Shown here piece after piece: positions 1 to 9,826 of a stretch of DNA of 64,000 nucleotides. The first letter of the stretch is position 1. Every line of letters begins with the position of its first letter. Origin of the DNA: Pseudoalteromonas sp. DL-6 (GTDB taxonomy: Bacteria; Pseudomonadota; Gammaproteobacteria; Enterobacterales; Alteromonadaceae). The translations under genes and the position numbers were made by a program. Under the pieces are notes generated by a model. The model was not told the DNA's origin. It ran no database searches and was given only the letters and a program-made list of their open reading frames with translations. The stretch is taken from the NCBI RefSeq assembly GCF_004328665.1, contig NZ_CP019770.1, positions 2,170,001 to 2,234,000 on the forward strand. Reading direction: 5' to 3'.

Positions 1-679
1 TAAGAGAAACCTCACCAGTAAATTTCTTCATACGACCAACAACCATCTTCTCAGCGATTTCAGCAGGCTTGCCTTCATTCATCGCAATATCGATTTGTAC
101 TTGCTTTTCTTTTTCAACAACATCAGCAGGTACGTCATCTGGCGTTAGATAATCTGGGTTTGAAGCAGCAACGTGCATTGCAACGTGCTTAAGTGTTTCT
201 TCATCAGCAACACCAGCAACAACAACACCAATACGCTCGCCGTGACGGTACTCAACTAGTTGTTCACCAGTGATGTACTGAAGACGACGTACATTGATGT
301 TTTCACCAATTTTAGTTACTAGCTCAACACGGTCTTCTTCGAACTTAGCTTGTAAGTCTTCGATAGATGAAGTGTCAGCGATAGCAGCATCTGCAACTTT
401 GTTAGCAAATGCTAGGAAGCTTGCATCTTTAGCAACGAAGTCAGTTTGACAGTTAACTTCTACAAGTACTGCAACACCCGCGTTTTGCTTGATGATGATA
501 GTACCTTCAGCAGCGATGTTACCTGCTTTCTTAGCAGCCTTTGCAGCACCACTCTTACGCATGTTTTCAATCGCTAACTCGATGTCACCATCAGTTTCAG
601 TTAACGCTTTTTTACAATCCATCATGCCAGCGCCAGTACGCTCGCGTAATTCTTTAACTAGGGCAGTAGTTACAGCCAT
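1..679 (-). CDS. tsf: Elongation factor Ts, 3' end cut by window edge
   Basis: Reads from an ATG at 679 towards position 1, so the C-terminal part lies outside the window. EF-Ts is the cytosolic exchange factor that releases GDP from EF-Tu during translation. The N-terminus carries the typical UBA-like domain with the family motif [16 protein letters not shown], followed by the core with the conserved TDFVAKD segment. About 226 residues are visible. It follows rpsB on the same strand with a 104-bp gap that holds two small hairpins, the usual rpsB-tsf operon. Identity is certain from the motifs and neighbour. Confidence 0.97.
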   Translation of the reverse strand, partial: MAVTTALVKELRERTGAGMMDCKKALTETDGDIELAIENMRKSGAAKAAKKAGNIAAEGTIIIKQNAGVAVLVEVNCQTDFVAKDASFLAFANKVADAAIADTSSIEDLQAKFEEDRVELVTKIGENINVRRLQYITGEQLVEYRHGERIGVVVAGVADEETLKHVAMHVAASNPDYLTPDDVPADVVEKEKQVQIDIAMNEGKPAEIAEKMVVGRMKKFTGEVSL

Positions 680-742
680 TAGTAAATCCTCAAATCTGAA
701 ATCAGGTTTAGATAAGCGGGTTACCCGCTCCACAAGAATAGC

Positions 743-771
743 AAGTCTTCACCTTTAAAAGATGAAGACTT
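743..771 (-). terminator. rpsB-tsf intercistronic hairpin (possible attenuator)
   Basis: A perfect 9-bp inverted repeat (AAGTCTTCA ... TGAAGACTT) just after the rpsB stop, followed by a second short hairpin AGCGGGTTACCCGCT before tsf. There is no long U-tract, so it is more likely a partial attenuator or RNA processing/stability element than a full terminator. The function is inferred from position. Confidence 0.4.
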
Positions 772-783
772 GATGACAGCTAA

Positions 784-1512
784 TTACTCAGCTTCTACGA
801 AGTCATCTTTTTCAGCTTGAGCAACGATGTTACTCTCACGGCCTTCAGTGATCGCAGCTGCAACAGCACTAGTGTAAAGGTTGATTGCACGGATAGCATC
901 ATCGTTACCAGGTACGATGTAATCAACACCGTCTGGGTTAGAGTTAGTATCAACGATTGCAACAACTGGGATACCTAGGTTGTTAGCTTCACGGATAGCA
1001 ATGTGCTCGTGGTCAGCATCGATTACAAAGATAGCGTCTGGAAGGCCACCCATGTTTTTAATACCACCAAGGCTCTTTTCAAGCTTTTCCATTTCACGAG
1101 TAAGCATTAACGCTTCTTTCTTAGTTAACTTCTCGAAAGTTCCGTCTTGGCTTTGAGCTTCAAGGTCTTTAAGACGCTTGATTGATTGACGAACTGTTTT
1201 CCAGTTAGTCAACATGCCGCCTAACCAACGGTGGTTAACGAAGAATTGATCGCTTTGTAAAGCAGCTTCTTTCACTGCTTCGCTTGCTGCGCGCTTAGTA
1301 CCAACGAAAAGAACTTTACCTTTGTTTGCAGCAGCACCAGATAAAAACTTAAGTGCAGTGTTGAACATTGGTACAGTTTGCTCAAGGTTGATGATATGTA
1401 CACGGTTACGTGCGCCGAAGATGAAAGGCTTCATCTTTGGGTTCCAGTAACGTGCTTGGTGACCAAAGTGAACACCAGCTTGAAGCATATCGCGCATTGA
1501 AACGTTTGCCAT
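784..1512 (-). CDS. rpsB: 30S ribosomal protein S2
   Basis: A 242-residue protein, the usual length for S2. It opens with [24 protein letters not shown], a near-invariant S2 N-terminus, and contains the family segments [20 protein letters not shown] and [13 protein letters not shown]2 binds the back of the 30S subunit and is needed for S1 recruitment. An SD-like AGAGGA lies just before the ATG. It is first in the rpsB-tsf operon, behind a roughly 180-nt leader; in enterobacteria S2 represses its own operon through this leader, and the same is inferred here. Confidence 0.98.
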   Translation of the reverse strand: MANVSMRDMLQAGVHFGHQARYWNPKMKPFIFGARNRVHIINLEQTVPMFNTALKFLSGAAANKGKVLFVGTKRAASEAVKEAALQSDQFFVNHRWLGGMLTNWKTVRQSIKRLKDLEAQSQDGTFEKLTKKEALMLTREMEKLEKSLGGIKNMGGLPDAIFVIDADHEHIAIREANNLGIPVVAIVDTNSNPDGVDYIVPGNDDAIRAINLYTSAVAAAITEGRESNIVAQAEKDDFVEAE

Positions 1513-1697
1513 TTTGTAAATCCTCTAAGTTGTTTAGGGTTAGGCCTCCACATATCCCATAGCACCAACACCGCAGTTAAATGAAACTGAAATGCACCCA
1601 AGTGTATGTGACGATACGTGTGTGTGTTAAAATAAAATTGTGTTTGCCTTAAATACAAAAAATCATTTAAGAATTTATTTGTAAAAAGACGGCGCGC

Positions 1698-1726
1698 TTT
1701 ATACCATATTAAAAATAAATACTCAA
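1698..1726 (-). promoter_or_regulatory. rpsB-tsf promoter, sigma-70 with GC-rich discriminator
   Basis: On the minus strand TTGAGT (1726-1721) and TATAAA (1703-1698) are separated by exactly 17 bp and followed by the GC-rich stretch GCGCGCCG. That discriminator is typical of promoters repressed by ppGpp/DksA, as expected for a ribosomal protein operon. Transcription should start near 1690, leaving a leader of about 180 nt before rpsB that could carry S2 autoregulation. Confidence 0.75.
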
Positions 1727-1784
1727 CGTCTCGTGCAAAAATTGTGCGACGATAATCATCTAAAAACGCAACTTTGGAGCCTCA

Positions 1785-2570
1785 ATGAGCGCTGTGATTA
1801 AGACCCCTGAAGAAATCGAGAAAATGCGTGTAGCCGGCCGTTTGGCTGCTGATGTGCTAGAAATGATCGAACCACATGTGGTACCAGGTATCACCACCGA
1901 TGAGCTAAATACAATTTGTCATGATTATATTGTTAATGTGCAAGATGCCGTTCCTGCTCCTCTTAATTATCATGGTTTTCCAAAATCAATTTGTACCTCA
2001 GTAAATCATGTAATTTGTCACGGTATTCCGAACGACAAAGCATTAAAAGAGGGTGACAGTGTAAATATTGACATCACCGTTATCAAAGATGGTTACCACG
2101 GTGACACATCAAAGATGTTTCATGTAGGCACGCCTAATATTCAGGGTAAACGCCTTGCAGAAGTTACTCAAGAAAGTCTATACCTTGCCATTAAAATGGT
2201 AAAACCGGGTGTTCGCCTTGGTGATATTGGTGCAGCTATTCAAAAATATGCAGAGAGCTTTAACTACTCTATCGTCCGTGAATACTGCGGCCACGGCATC
2301 GGTAGCGAGTTCCATGAAGAACCACAGGTAATGCATTACGGTAAAGCAGGTACTGGCGAAACATTAAAAGCAGGTATGTGTTTAACCATCGAACCTATGG
2401 TAAATGCGGGCAAACGCCAATGTAAATTACTTAAAGACGACTGGACTGTGGTAACAAAAGACCGTAGTTTATCAGCTCAATGGGAACACACCTTACTTGT
2501 AACTGAAAATGGTGTTGAAATTTTAACACTACGATCAGATGATACAATCGATAGAATTATCGAACATTAA
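1785..2570 (+). CDS. map: Methionine aminopeptidase, type I
   Basis: Removes the initiator methionine from nascent proteins in the cytosol. The 261-residue protein has the pita-bread fold signature residues: H79 (CHG) and the five metal ligands D96, D107, H170 (YCGHGIG), E203 (IEPM) and E234 (EHTLLV), with no long N-terminal extension, so it is type I. The ATG at 1785 has GGAG 7 nt upstream. It is divergent from rpsB-tsf, the arrangement seen in many gammaproteobacteria, and 159 bp upstream of glnD. Confidence 0.98.
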   Translation: MSAVIKTPEEIEKMRVAGRLAADVLEMIEPHVVPGITTDELNTICHDYIVNVQDAVPAPLNYHGFPKSICTSVNHVICHGIPNDKALKEGDSVNIDITVIKDGYHGDTSKMFHVGTPNIQGKRLAEVTQESLYLAIKMVKPGVRLGDIGAAIQKYAESFNYSIVREYCGHGIGSEFHEEPQVMHYGKAGTGETLKAGMCLTIEPMVNAGKRQCKLLKDDWTVVTKDRSLSAQWEHTLLVTENGVEILTLRSDDTIDRIIEH

Positions 2571-2630
2571 TTTAGTGTGCGCTTAATCGCGGTATTAGCA
2601 GGTTTTTACTGTATATCGCTAAAGCGATTT

Positions 2631-2667
2631 GCTGTAAGGGAATAATATAACTTATTACCCTTACAGC
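2631..2667. repeat. 37-bp inverted repeat between map and glnD
   Basis: The arms GCTGTAAGGG and CCCTTACAGC pair perfectly for 10 bp and continue with AATAA/TTATT past a single bulged A; the loop is 6 nt. Neither strand has a U-tract after the stem, so it is not a standard intrinsic terminator. A smaller hairpin, ATCGC-TAAA-GCGAT, lies just before it. It could be a protein-binding palindrome, an RNA processing stem between the two genes, or a dispersed palindromic repeat. Confidence 0.6.
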
Positions 2668-2729
2668 AAAAATATTATAAAAATAAATATCAAACTTACA
2701 ATGCAATCCATATATAGGAGCCAGCCTAA

Positions 2730-5348
2730 GTGGCATTACCTAACAAAGTAAAAAAGTTGCTTAATGATGCTGAGCAATTAAGCGATTACCGTGATTGCTC
2801 CGCCTATTTCTATAAATGGTTGCATAATGAATTCTCAAAACAACCTGTTGGTAAATTAATTAATGCCCGTGCAGAATTTATTGACCGGCTGCTAATCAAA
2901 CTTTTTCAGGTTTATGATTTAGCTCACGAACCAGACTTGGCCTTAATTGCAGTAGGTGGTTATGGTCGTGGCGAGCTACATCCCTACTCCGACATTGACT
3001 TTTTATTACTTGTTACGAAACAGCCTAATGATGATATTTGCGAAAAAATTGGCCAATTCGTTACTATGTTGTGGGATCTTAATCTCGAGATAGGCCATAG
3101 TGTTCGTACTATTGAACAAGCCATAGATCAAAAACGTGAAGACGTTACCTTTGCCACCAGCTTATTAGAAAGCCGTCTTATTTTTGGCAATCATATTGAG
3201 TTTGAAAAACTCAAAAACCATATTATTGAAACACCAGTATGGGGCTCAGGTGAATTTTTTGTCGCAAAAGTACAAGAACAGAACCTGCGCCACAGAAAAT
3301 GTCACGGTACAGCCTACAATCTAGAGCCGAATATAAAAGAAAACCCAGGGGGTCTACGCGACCTGCAAACTATTATTTGGGTCGCTAAAAAGCACTTCAG
3401 AGCCGAAACGTTGCAAGAGCTAATTAGCCACGGCTACCTGACCCATGAGGAATATCAAGAGCTGTTAGAATGTCTTGAAAATTTATGGAACATCCGCTTT
3501 GCACTGCATTTAGCCGCAGGACGTTCAGAAAATCGCTTATTGTTTGATCACCAACCCCAAGCTGCCGAAATATTGGGCTTTGGTAGTGATGGTAAAGCCT
3601 CGGTTGAACGCATGATGAAGCGTTTATTCAGAATCATGAGCCGAGTACGTGAGCTTAACCAAATGTTGCTTTCATACTTTGAGCAAAGTATTTCGCCAGA
3701 CAGCAGCCAAGCGACCGTTGAAGAACTCGATCGCAACTTTGAGCGCGTTGGCCATCAAATTCGGGTTAAAAGTCCGTCAGTATTCTTTAGGCGCGACCAA
3801 CTTTTTGTGTTGTTTGAGCATATTGCTGACCACCCAGAAATTACCCATATATACCCAAGCACTATTCGCACTATTCGCCAGGTTCGCCGTCGTTTATTAG
3901 GCGATCTACAAGACTACGCGGCCTGCCGAGAAGCTTTTTTACGCATTATAAAGCACCCTAATGGTATGGGACGTGCTTTTACGCTGATGCACAAACATGG
4001 CATGATTGCCGCCTATTTGCCGCAGTGGCGAAATATCTTTGGGCAAATGCAATTTGATTTATTTCACGCCTACACAGTTGATGAACATACCCACAAGCTA
4101 ATCAATAATATTTATCAGTATTTTGATAAAACCGGGATTAGCGAATTCCCAATTTGCAGCGAAATTGTCACGCGCATGGATAAACCTGAGCTGCTGTATT
4201 TAGCCGGTATTTTCCACGATATTGCTAAGGGCCGTGGGGGCGATCACTCTGAACTGGGCGCTGTTGATGCCATTGCCTTTTCTAAATTGCATGGCTTTGC
4301 ATCATCCGATGGTAAGTTAATTTCTTGGCTTGTTGGCAACCACTTACTTATGTCGGTAACGGCGCAGCGTAAAGACATAAACGACCCAGATGTAATAAAA
4401 GATTTTGCATCGCGCGTAAAAACAGAGCGTCAGCTCGACTACCTCTATTGTTTAACGGTCGCCGATATACGTGCCACCAATGACAACTTGTGGAATGACT
4501 GGAAAAACACGCTATTACGTGAGCTTTACTTGCATACACAACGTGCTTTGCGCCTTGGGCTTGAAAACCCTATGGATCAACGCGACCAAATTCGAGATAA
4601 AAAGCATCAAGCTAAGCAGCGCTTACTTAATTTACATTATCATGAAGATCAAATTGACTTAATTTGGAGCCGTTTTAAGGCTAATTACTTTACCGCTTTT
4701 AGTGAACAACAAATTTCGTGGCATACAGAGCACTTGCTCAAATGTACCGACTTGAGTCTACCCAGTGTTATTGTCTCTAATAAGGCAATGCATGGCGGTA
4801 CTCAAGTATTTGCATACAGTCCTTACTCAGGAGCGTTATTCGCTCGATTAGTCAGTGTTATTGGCTCTAAAAAAGCACAAATTCAACATGCCCAAGTACT
4901 CACCACCAAAGATGGCTACGTACTATTTAACTTCGTTATTTTAGAAGTTAATGGCGACCCAATTGCCAGTAGCCGTGCGCAATCGATTAAACGCGGATTA
5001 GAGCAAGCATTGAATGATCCGCGAAAAAAAATACGCTTCAAAAAGAGCCGTTCACAACGTTTTAAAGATTTTAATATTAAGCCTAAGATTGTACTACGCC
5101 CGCACCCTCGTAAGGATCGTAGTTTAATAGAAATTCAAGCGGTTGATATACCTGGACTATTAACTAAAATAGCTGAGGTTTTTCAAGCTTACTTACTCCA
5201 CATACATGCCGCACGCATTACTACGGTAGGCGAGCGCGCAGAAGATTTCTTTGTGGTATCTAATAACGAATATCAAGCGCTGACTGATGAAGAGCAAGCA
5301 AAAATTCATCAGGCATTACGTAAAAAACTCAACGCCGAAATTGAATAA
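2730..5348 (+). CDS. glnD: Bifunctional uridylyltransferase/uridylyl-removing enzyme (PII modification)
   Basis: GlnD senses glutamine and adds or removes UMP on PII proteins, so it sits at the top of nitrogen control. The 872-residue length is normal. Domains in order: nucleotidyltransferase with GGYGRGELHPYSDIDFL near residues 72-88; GlnD linker with GGLRDLQT; HD phosphohydrolase domain with HDIAKGRGGDH near residue 490; and two C-terminal ACT domains from about residue 690 to the end. The start is a GTG with AGGAG 9 nt upstream. The next gene, dapD, begins 9 bp after its stop, so the two are probably co-transcribed. Confidence 0.97.
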   Translation: MALPNKVKKLLNDAEQLSDYRDCSAYFYKWLHNEFSKQPVGKLINARAEFIDRLLIKLFQVYDLAHEPDLALIAVGGYGRGELHPYSDIDFLLLVTKQPNDDICEKIGQFVTMLWDLNLEIGHSVRTIEQAIDQKREDVTFATSLLESRLIFGNHIEFEKLKNHIIETPVWGSGEFFVAKVQEQNLRHRKCHGTAYNLEPNIKENPGGLRDLQTIIWVAKKHFRAETLQELISHGYLTHEEYQELLECLENLWNIRFALHLAAGRSENRLLFDHQPQAAEILGFGSDGKASVERMMKRLFRIMSRVRELNQMLLSYFEQSISPDSSQATVEELDRNFERVGHQIRVKSPSVFFRRDQLFVLFEHIADHPEITHIYPSTIRTIRQVRRRLLGDLQDYAACREAFLRIIKHPNGMGRAFTLMHKHGMIAAYLPQWRNIFGQMQFDLFHAYTVDEHTHKLINNIYQYFDKTGISEFPICSEIVTRMDKPELLYLAGIFHDIAKGRGGDHSELGAVDAIAFSKLHGFASSDGKLISWLVGNHLLMSVTAQRKDINDPDVIKDFASRVKTERQLDYLYCLTVADIRATNDNLWNDWKNTLLRELYLHTQRALRLGLENPMDQRDQIRDKKHQAKQRLLNLHYHEDQIDLIWSRFKANYFTAFSEQQISWHTEHLLKCTDLSLPSVIVSNKAMHGGTQVFAYSPYSGALFARLVSVIGSKKAQIQHAQVLTTKDGYVLFNFVILEVNGDPIASSRAQSIKRGLEQALNDPRKKIRFKKSRSQRFKDFNIKPKIVLRPHPRKDRSLIEIQAVDIPGLLTKIAEVFQAYLLHIHAARITTVGERAEDFFVVSNNEYQALTDEEQAKIHQALRKKLNAEIE

Positions 5349-5357
5349 GAGGACACT

Positions 5358-6185
5358 ATGTCAGATTTAAAAACCATGATTGAAAATGCGTGGGATAACC
5401 GCGACAGTATTAGCCCAGCAACCGTATCAAGCGATGTTAAACAAGCAATTATTGATGCACTTGAGCTACTAGATAGTGGCGCAGCGCGTGTTGCAGAAAA
5501 AATTTCTGGCGAATGGGTTGTTCATCAATGGCTTAAAAAAGCCGTGCTACTTTCATTTAGAATTCGTGAAAACCAGCCAATGAATGATGGCGTAAATCAA
5601 TTTTACGACAAAGTACCGCTTAAATTTAGCGACTACACACCAGAACAGTTTCAACAAGGCGGCATGCGCGTAGTACCAAACGCCGTTGCCCGTAAAGGCA
5701 GTTTTGTAGGGAAAAACGTGGTACTAATGCCATCGTATGTAAACATTGGCGCCTACGTTGATGAAGGCACTATGGTTGATACATGGGCCACTGTGGGCTC
5801 ATGTGCTCAAATTGGTAAGAATGTACACCTATCAGGCGGTGTGGGCATAGGCGGCGTTTTAGAGCCGCTACAAGCAAATCCTACCATCATTGAAGACAAC
5901 TGCTTTATTGGCGCTCGTTCAGAAATTGTTGAAGGGGTTATTGTTGAAGAAGGTGCGGTTATTTCAATGGGTGTTTACATTAGCCAAAGCACCCGTATTT
6001 ACGACCGTGAAACCGGTGAAATTCATTATGGTCGCGTACCAGCCGGTGCAGTTGTGGTTCCGGGTGCACTGCCTTCAAAAGATGGCACGCATAGTTTGTA
6101 CGCTGCGATTATTGTGAAAAAAGTTGATCAACAAACCCGTGAAAAAGTAGGTATTAACGCCCTGCTTCGCTCAATTGATGATTAA
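5358..6185 (+). CDS. dapD: 2,3,4,5-tetrahydropyridine-2,6-dicarboxylate N-succinyltransferase
   Basis: Catalyses the succinylation step of the lysine/meso-diaminopimelate pathway, using succinyl-CoA and tetrahydrodipicolinate. At 275 residues it has the expected length. An N-terminal helical domain is followed by a left-handed beta-helix of hexapeptide repeats from about residue 110 to 220, including [23 protein letters not shown] and the family segment [10 protein letters not shown]. The ATG is preceded by AGAGGA. It lies 9 bp after glnD and is followed by a clear terminator; map, glnD and dapD are also neighbours in E. coli. Confidence 0.98.
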   Translation: MSDLKTMIENAWDNRDSISPATVSSDVKQAIIDALELLDSGAARVAEKISGEWVVHQWLKKAVLLSFRIRENQPMNDGVNQFYDKVPLKFSDYTPEQFQQGGMRVVPNAVARKGSFVGKNVVLMPSYVNIGAYVDEGTMVDTWATVGSCAQIGKNVHLSGGVGIGGVLEPLQANPTIIEDNCFIGARSEIVEGVIVEEGAVISMGVYISQSTRIYDRETGEIHYGRVPAGAVVVPGALPSKDGTHSLYAAIIVKKVDQQTREKVGINALLRSIDD

Positions 6186-6311
6186 AAAGCAGTTGTAATT
6201 TTTTAGCTGTAAGCACTGAATAAGTTGATGTTAAACGTAGGTTAGGTTGAGTAAAACGAAACCCAACGATACATTAAAGTTAAGTGTATTCGCTAGAATT
6301 AATTATGTGTA

Positions 6312-6349
6312 GAAAAAGCCCTGAGCTTATATAGGTTTAGGGCTTTTTT
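6312..6349 (+). terminator. Intrinsic terminator after dapD
   Basis: AAAAGCCCTGAGC, a short loop, then TTTAGGGCTTTTTT: a stem built on AGCCCT/AGGGCT with an A-tract before it and six T after it. It lies about 130 bp after the dapD stop and can work on both strands. Confidence 0.75.
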
Positions 6350-6458
6350 AGTGATTTTATAATACCTTCCCTCAACACTTGTACCTTTTAATGACGTTGC
6401 TTTGTTAGATACCTCCATCTATAGTGAATAGCTGAATGATTCGATTGTTGGGGATAAG

Positions 6459-7484
6459 TTGTTGCGCCTTTTCGTTATAGGTTGGTTGGTGTTAGTAGGT
6501 TCAACGCAGGCTATGGCTCATGATTTTACAACGTTTGAAGCTAAACTTAACGAAGCCGAAGATTATCTTATTGTTAATCCTGCACAATCAATAATTATTC
6601 TTGAGAACCTTAAAGAGCTAGATACGGCTCCTGCTGCGTTATTTATCCGTTGGCATCTGCTTTATGCCCGCACAGCCGTCCCCACCAGCCATTACGATCG
6701 GCTTTATAAATCGATTGACGCTATATTTCAGCATCATCAAGCTGACTATTTCAAGCAAAAATTGACCCCCATTATGAGTGCCTTAGGAATATGGCTGCGC
6801 CATGCTGAATATTTAGACGATGCCCAGCTCTCATTTAAATGTGCTTATAAATATGCGCACAGCGATCGCCAACGACTCACCCTTACTAACAGTATGGCGC
6901 TGGTTGCTCGCTCGCAAAACGACTTTGCAAAAGCTCGCGCCTTATATACCGATAGCCTTGAGCTCACCACACAATTAAAGCTTCCTAATGTAACAGCACT
7001 TATAAAAAGTAATTTAGGCTACTTAGCGCTTGATGAAGGGAATGTTACTGACGCTGAACGCTACTTTAGAAGTGCATTAAGCCTTAATCAAAATCTTGAT
7101 AAACGTGCAGGACAAATTTCGACTGGGCTGAATTTATTAATGATCTTTTTAATTCAAGAACATCAGCTTAACTTTGAACGTCTCTATACTCCAACGGCAA
7201 CTTTAACCCATGCATTTCCCAACGAAGCTAAACAAGCACAGCTACTTTGGCTTGAACTAGGCTACAAAAACTTAACTGGTGAGTTTATAAGTCAAAAAGA
7301 TAAACATCAGCTGCAAGCAGCATATGAGCAATTAGAAAGCGATAAAATGAAACAGCTAGTAGCACATTATCTGGCTAAAAAGCTTGATGTTACTTTAACC
7401 CTTCCCGACCCCATTACAGCTAAAGAGTTTACCAGCCCTTGGTTTAATCTAGTAAAGCAATGTAATTGGGAGAAAAGTTTATAG
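6459..7484 (+). CDS. Exported TPR-repeat protein of unknown function
   Basis: A 341-residue protein I cannot assign to a named family. Residues 1-20 form a signal peptide (LRLFVIGWLVLVGSTQAMA, cleavage likely after AMA), so the rest should be periplasmic. From about residue 105 to 235 there are helix-turn-helix units of TPR type, for example FAKARALYTDSLELTTQLK and NVTDAERYFRSALSLNQNLD. The start is TTG with GGGATAAG just upstream; no in-frame ATG fits better. The layout resembles the periplasmic sensor half of TPR-containing GGDEF proteins or kinases, but no transmembrane helix or catalytic domain follows, so it may be a stand-alone binding protein or a remnant. It has its own region between the dapD terminator and the next transporter. 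Confidence 0.7.
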   Translation: MLRLFVIGWLVLVGSTQAMAHDFTTFEAKLNEAEDYLIVNPAQSIIILENLKELDTAPAALFIRWHLLYARTAVPTSHYDRLYKSIDAIFQHHQADYFKQKLTPIMSALGIWLRHAEYLDDAQLSFKCAYKYAHSDRQRLTLTNSMALVARSQNDFAKARALYTDSLELTTQLKLPNVTALIKSNLGYLALDEGNVTDAERYFRSALSLNQNLDKRAGQISTGLNLLMIFLIQEHQLNFERLYTPTATLTHAFPNEAKQAQLLWLELGYKNLTGEFISQKDKHQLQAAYEQLESDKMKQLVAHYLAKKLDVTLTLPDPITAKEFTSPWFNLVKQCNWEKSL

Positions 7485-7731
7485 CTTGAATTCATAAGCG
7501 TTCAGCAGAACTAACTTAAACACAGATGAAATCAATACAAAGCTGCTTGTCACGAACTCTAAATTAAAAAGGTATGGTTATCAATTTGCTAACTCTTATC
7601 GTTAACTTATATTTACTCTGTTATCAATAATATAAGTATATAAAACAAGCAACTGAATTAGCCAATAAACGAAATATATAATAAGGTGGTCAGGCATACT
7701 TGAAAGTTAGCAATTAATATTAAGGACTAAT

Positions 7732-9762
7732 ATGACAAAAACTGCTTTACGCTCAACTATTTTGCTACCTGTATTTTTACCTGCAGTATTTATTATTCTA
7801 CTTTTGGTGATTGGTACAAGTAGTAACCCTGAACTCGCCGGTCAGGCATTCAGTGTCGCCCTCAAGTGGATAACAGAAACTTTTGGCTGGTTTTATATGT
7901 TATCAGTCGCTATTTTCTTGGTTTTTATCGTGTGTGTTGCCGCCTCAAGTTGGGGAAACATCAAGCTAGGCCCTGATCACGCTCAGCCGCAATATAGCTT
8001 TGGTGAGTGGTTTGCCATGCTGTTTTCTGCCGGTTACGGCGTGGCGTTACTTTATTTTGGTGTAGCCGAACCGGTACTGCATTATGCATCCCCGCCATCA
8101 GGCGCCGCTGAAACCGTGGATGCGGCCAAGCAAGCAATGCAAATTGCCTTTTTTCATTGGGGATTCCATATTTGGGCTATCTATGGAATTGTTGGTTTAG
8201 TGCTGGCTTATTTTGCCTTTCGTCATGGTCTGCCATTGTCTATTCGCTCTGCCTTGTATCCACTTATTGGTGATAAAATATATGGCCCTATAGGCCATAC
8301 CGTTGATGTATTTGCCATACTAGGCACCTTGTTTGGTATTGCGACCACGCTCGGACTTTCGGTGACTCAAATTAATGCGGGGCTACACTACTTATGGCCC
8401 GATATTCCTATTAATACCACAGTACAAATCACAGCAATCGCTATTATTACCGCCGCAGCAACGCTCTCTGTAGTTGCCGGAATGGATAAAGGGGTAAAAC
8501 GTTTATCTATAGTGAATATGACCTTAGCCGTTTCATTAATGGCCTTTGTATTTTTTATTGGCCCAACGATTCATATTTTAGAGTCGTTTTTACAAAATAC
8601 TGGTAGTTATCTTAGTGGCATAGTTGAGCGCACCTTTAACTTACAAGCTTATAGCCGCAGTGACTGGATTGGTAACTGGACTTTATTTATATTTGGCTGG
8701 ACGATTGCGTGGGCGCCGTTTGTCGGCATGTTTATCGCAAAAATTAGCCGCGGCAGAACCATCAGACAATTTGTTGTTGGCGTAATGTTAGTTCCTACTA
8801 TTTTTACTTTTTTATGGTTCTCAGTGTTTGGCGATACAGCACTGAATTTAATAATGAATGAAGGCTTTGACACGCTCATTGGTGATGTACAAGCAAATCA
8901 TGCCGTGGCGTTATTTCAATTATTTGAAGTGTTACCACTCTCATTTTTTATTTCGCTACTCACGGTTATTTTAATTGTTACCTTTTTTGTTACTTCGTCT
9001 GATTCCGGCTCTTTGGTAATCGACTCACTCGCTTCAGGTGGAAATATTAATACGCCAGCATGGCAGCGGGTGTTCTGGGCGGTGCTTGAAGGCGCTGTGG
9101 CCGCTGTTTTATTAGTGGCAGGTGGCTTAAGTGCACTGCAAACCATGACCATAGTCAGTGCGCTACCTTTTGCTATTATTATGCTAATTGCCACCGCTGG
9201 GCTTTGGCGGGCTTTAAGAATTGAAGGCCATCGCGATACCAGTCTACAAGCACATTCACTCAATGGTCGTAATATTGATCTATCCCATTGGAAACGCCGT
9301 TTAGCTGCTATGGTTAATTACCCTAATAAAGAAAAAGTACATACTTTTATTGGCAGTGTAGTTGTTGAGGCAATGAAAGCCGTACAAGCAGAATTGAAAT
9401 CTCGACAATGGCATGCCGTGGTCGAATTTGATACTGATTTAGGACGCGCTCATTTAACTGTACTACGTCATGAGCATGTGGATTTTGTTTATGATATTCG
9501 CCTTACCGAGCACCCTATGCCGAGCTTTGCTTACTCAGAACTACGACCAGATAATGATAATACTGAAATGTATTATAAGGCTGATGTATTTTTACGTCGT
9601 GGTGGTCTGTCGTACGATGTTTATGGCTACAATGAAGATGATATTGTGAAGGATATTCTTGATCAGTTTGAGAACTACTTACACTTTTTAGGTAACAGCC
9701 CAGGCGAACTACCTTGGGATATGGCTGAGCATGATGACATGTTAAATACCGATAAAACCTAA
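7732..9762 (+). CDS. BCCT-family transporter, BetT-like (choline/betaine uptake)
   Basis: A 676-residue inner-membrane protein with twelve predicted helices between residues 10 and 510 and a cytoplasmic tail of about 160 residues. It has the BCCT signature region GWTIAWAPFVGMFIAKISRGRTIRQF and the substrate-path segment FHWGFHIWAIYG. Length and long C-terminal regulatory tail match E. coli BetT (proton-driven choline uptake) better than BetP or OpuD; choline is therefore the best guess, but glycine betaine, carnitine or DMSP are possible. No betAB genes or BetI repressor are present nearby, so the gene stands alone, ending at a bidirectional terminator. Confidence 0.88.
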   Translation: MTKTALRSTILLPVFLPAVFIILLLVIGTSSNPELAGQAFSVALKWITETFGWFYMLSVAIFLVFIVCVAASSWGNIKLGPDHAQPQYSFGEWFAMLFSAGYGVALLYFGVAEPVLHYASPPSGAAETVDAAKQAMQIAFFHWGFHIWAIYGIVGLVLAYFAFRHGLPLSIRSALYPLIGDKIYGPIGHTVDVFAILGTLFGIATTLGLSVTQINAGLHYLWPDIPINTTVQITAIAIITAAATLSVVAGMDKGVKRLSIVNMTLAVSLMAFVFFIGPTIHILESFLQNTGSYLSGIVERTFNLQAYSRSDWIGNWTLFIFGWTIAWAPFVGMFIAKISRGRTIRQFVVGVMLVPTIFTFLWFSVFGDTALNLIMNEGFDTLIGDVQANHAVALFQLFEVLPLSFFISLLTVILIVTFFVTSSDSGSLVIDSLASGGNINTPAWQRVFWAVLEGAVAAVLLVAGGLSALQTMTIVSALPFAIIMLIATAGLWRALRIEGHRDTSLQAHSLNGRNIDLSHWKRRLAAMVNYPNKEKVHTFIGSVVVEAMKAVQAELKSRQWHAVVEFDTDLGRAHLTVLRHEHVDFVYDIRLTEHPMPSFAYSELRPDNDNTEMYYKADVFLRRGGLSYDVYGYNEDDIVKDILDQFENYLHFLGNSPGELPWDMAEHDDMLNTDKT

Positions 9763-9780
9763 TTAACTAACCACCCATAA

Positions 9781-9806
9781 AAAAAGGCACTTTGCAGTGC
9801 CTTTTT
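9781..9806. terminator. Bidirectional terminator between BCCT gene and phhB
   Basis: AAAAAGGCACTTTGCAGTGCCTTTTT: a GC-containing stem GGCACT/AGTGCC with an A-tract on one side and T-tract on the other, placed between convergent genes so that it can end both transcripts. Confidence 0.85.
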
Positions 9807-9826
9807 GTTTATTCAAATCTAATTAA

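Noticed and set aside
1431..1658. 75-codon minus-strand ORF in the rpsB leader
   Set aside because: It overlaps the start of rpsB out of frame, has no SD and no recognisable product; the region is better explained as the mRNA leader.
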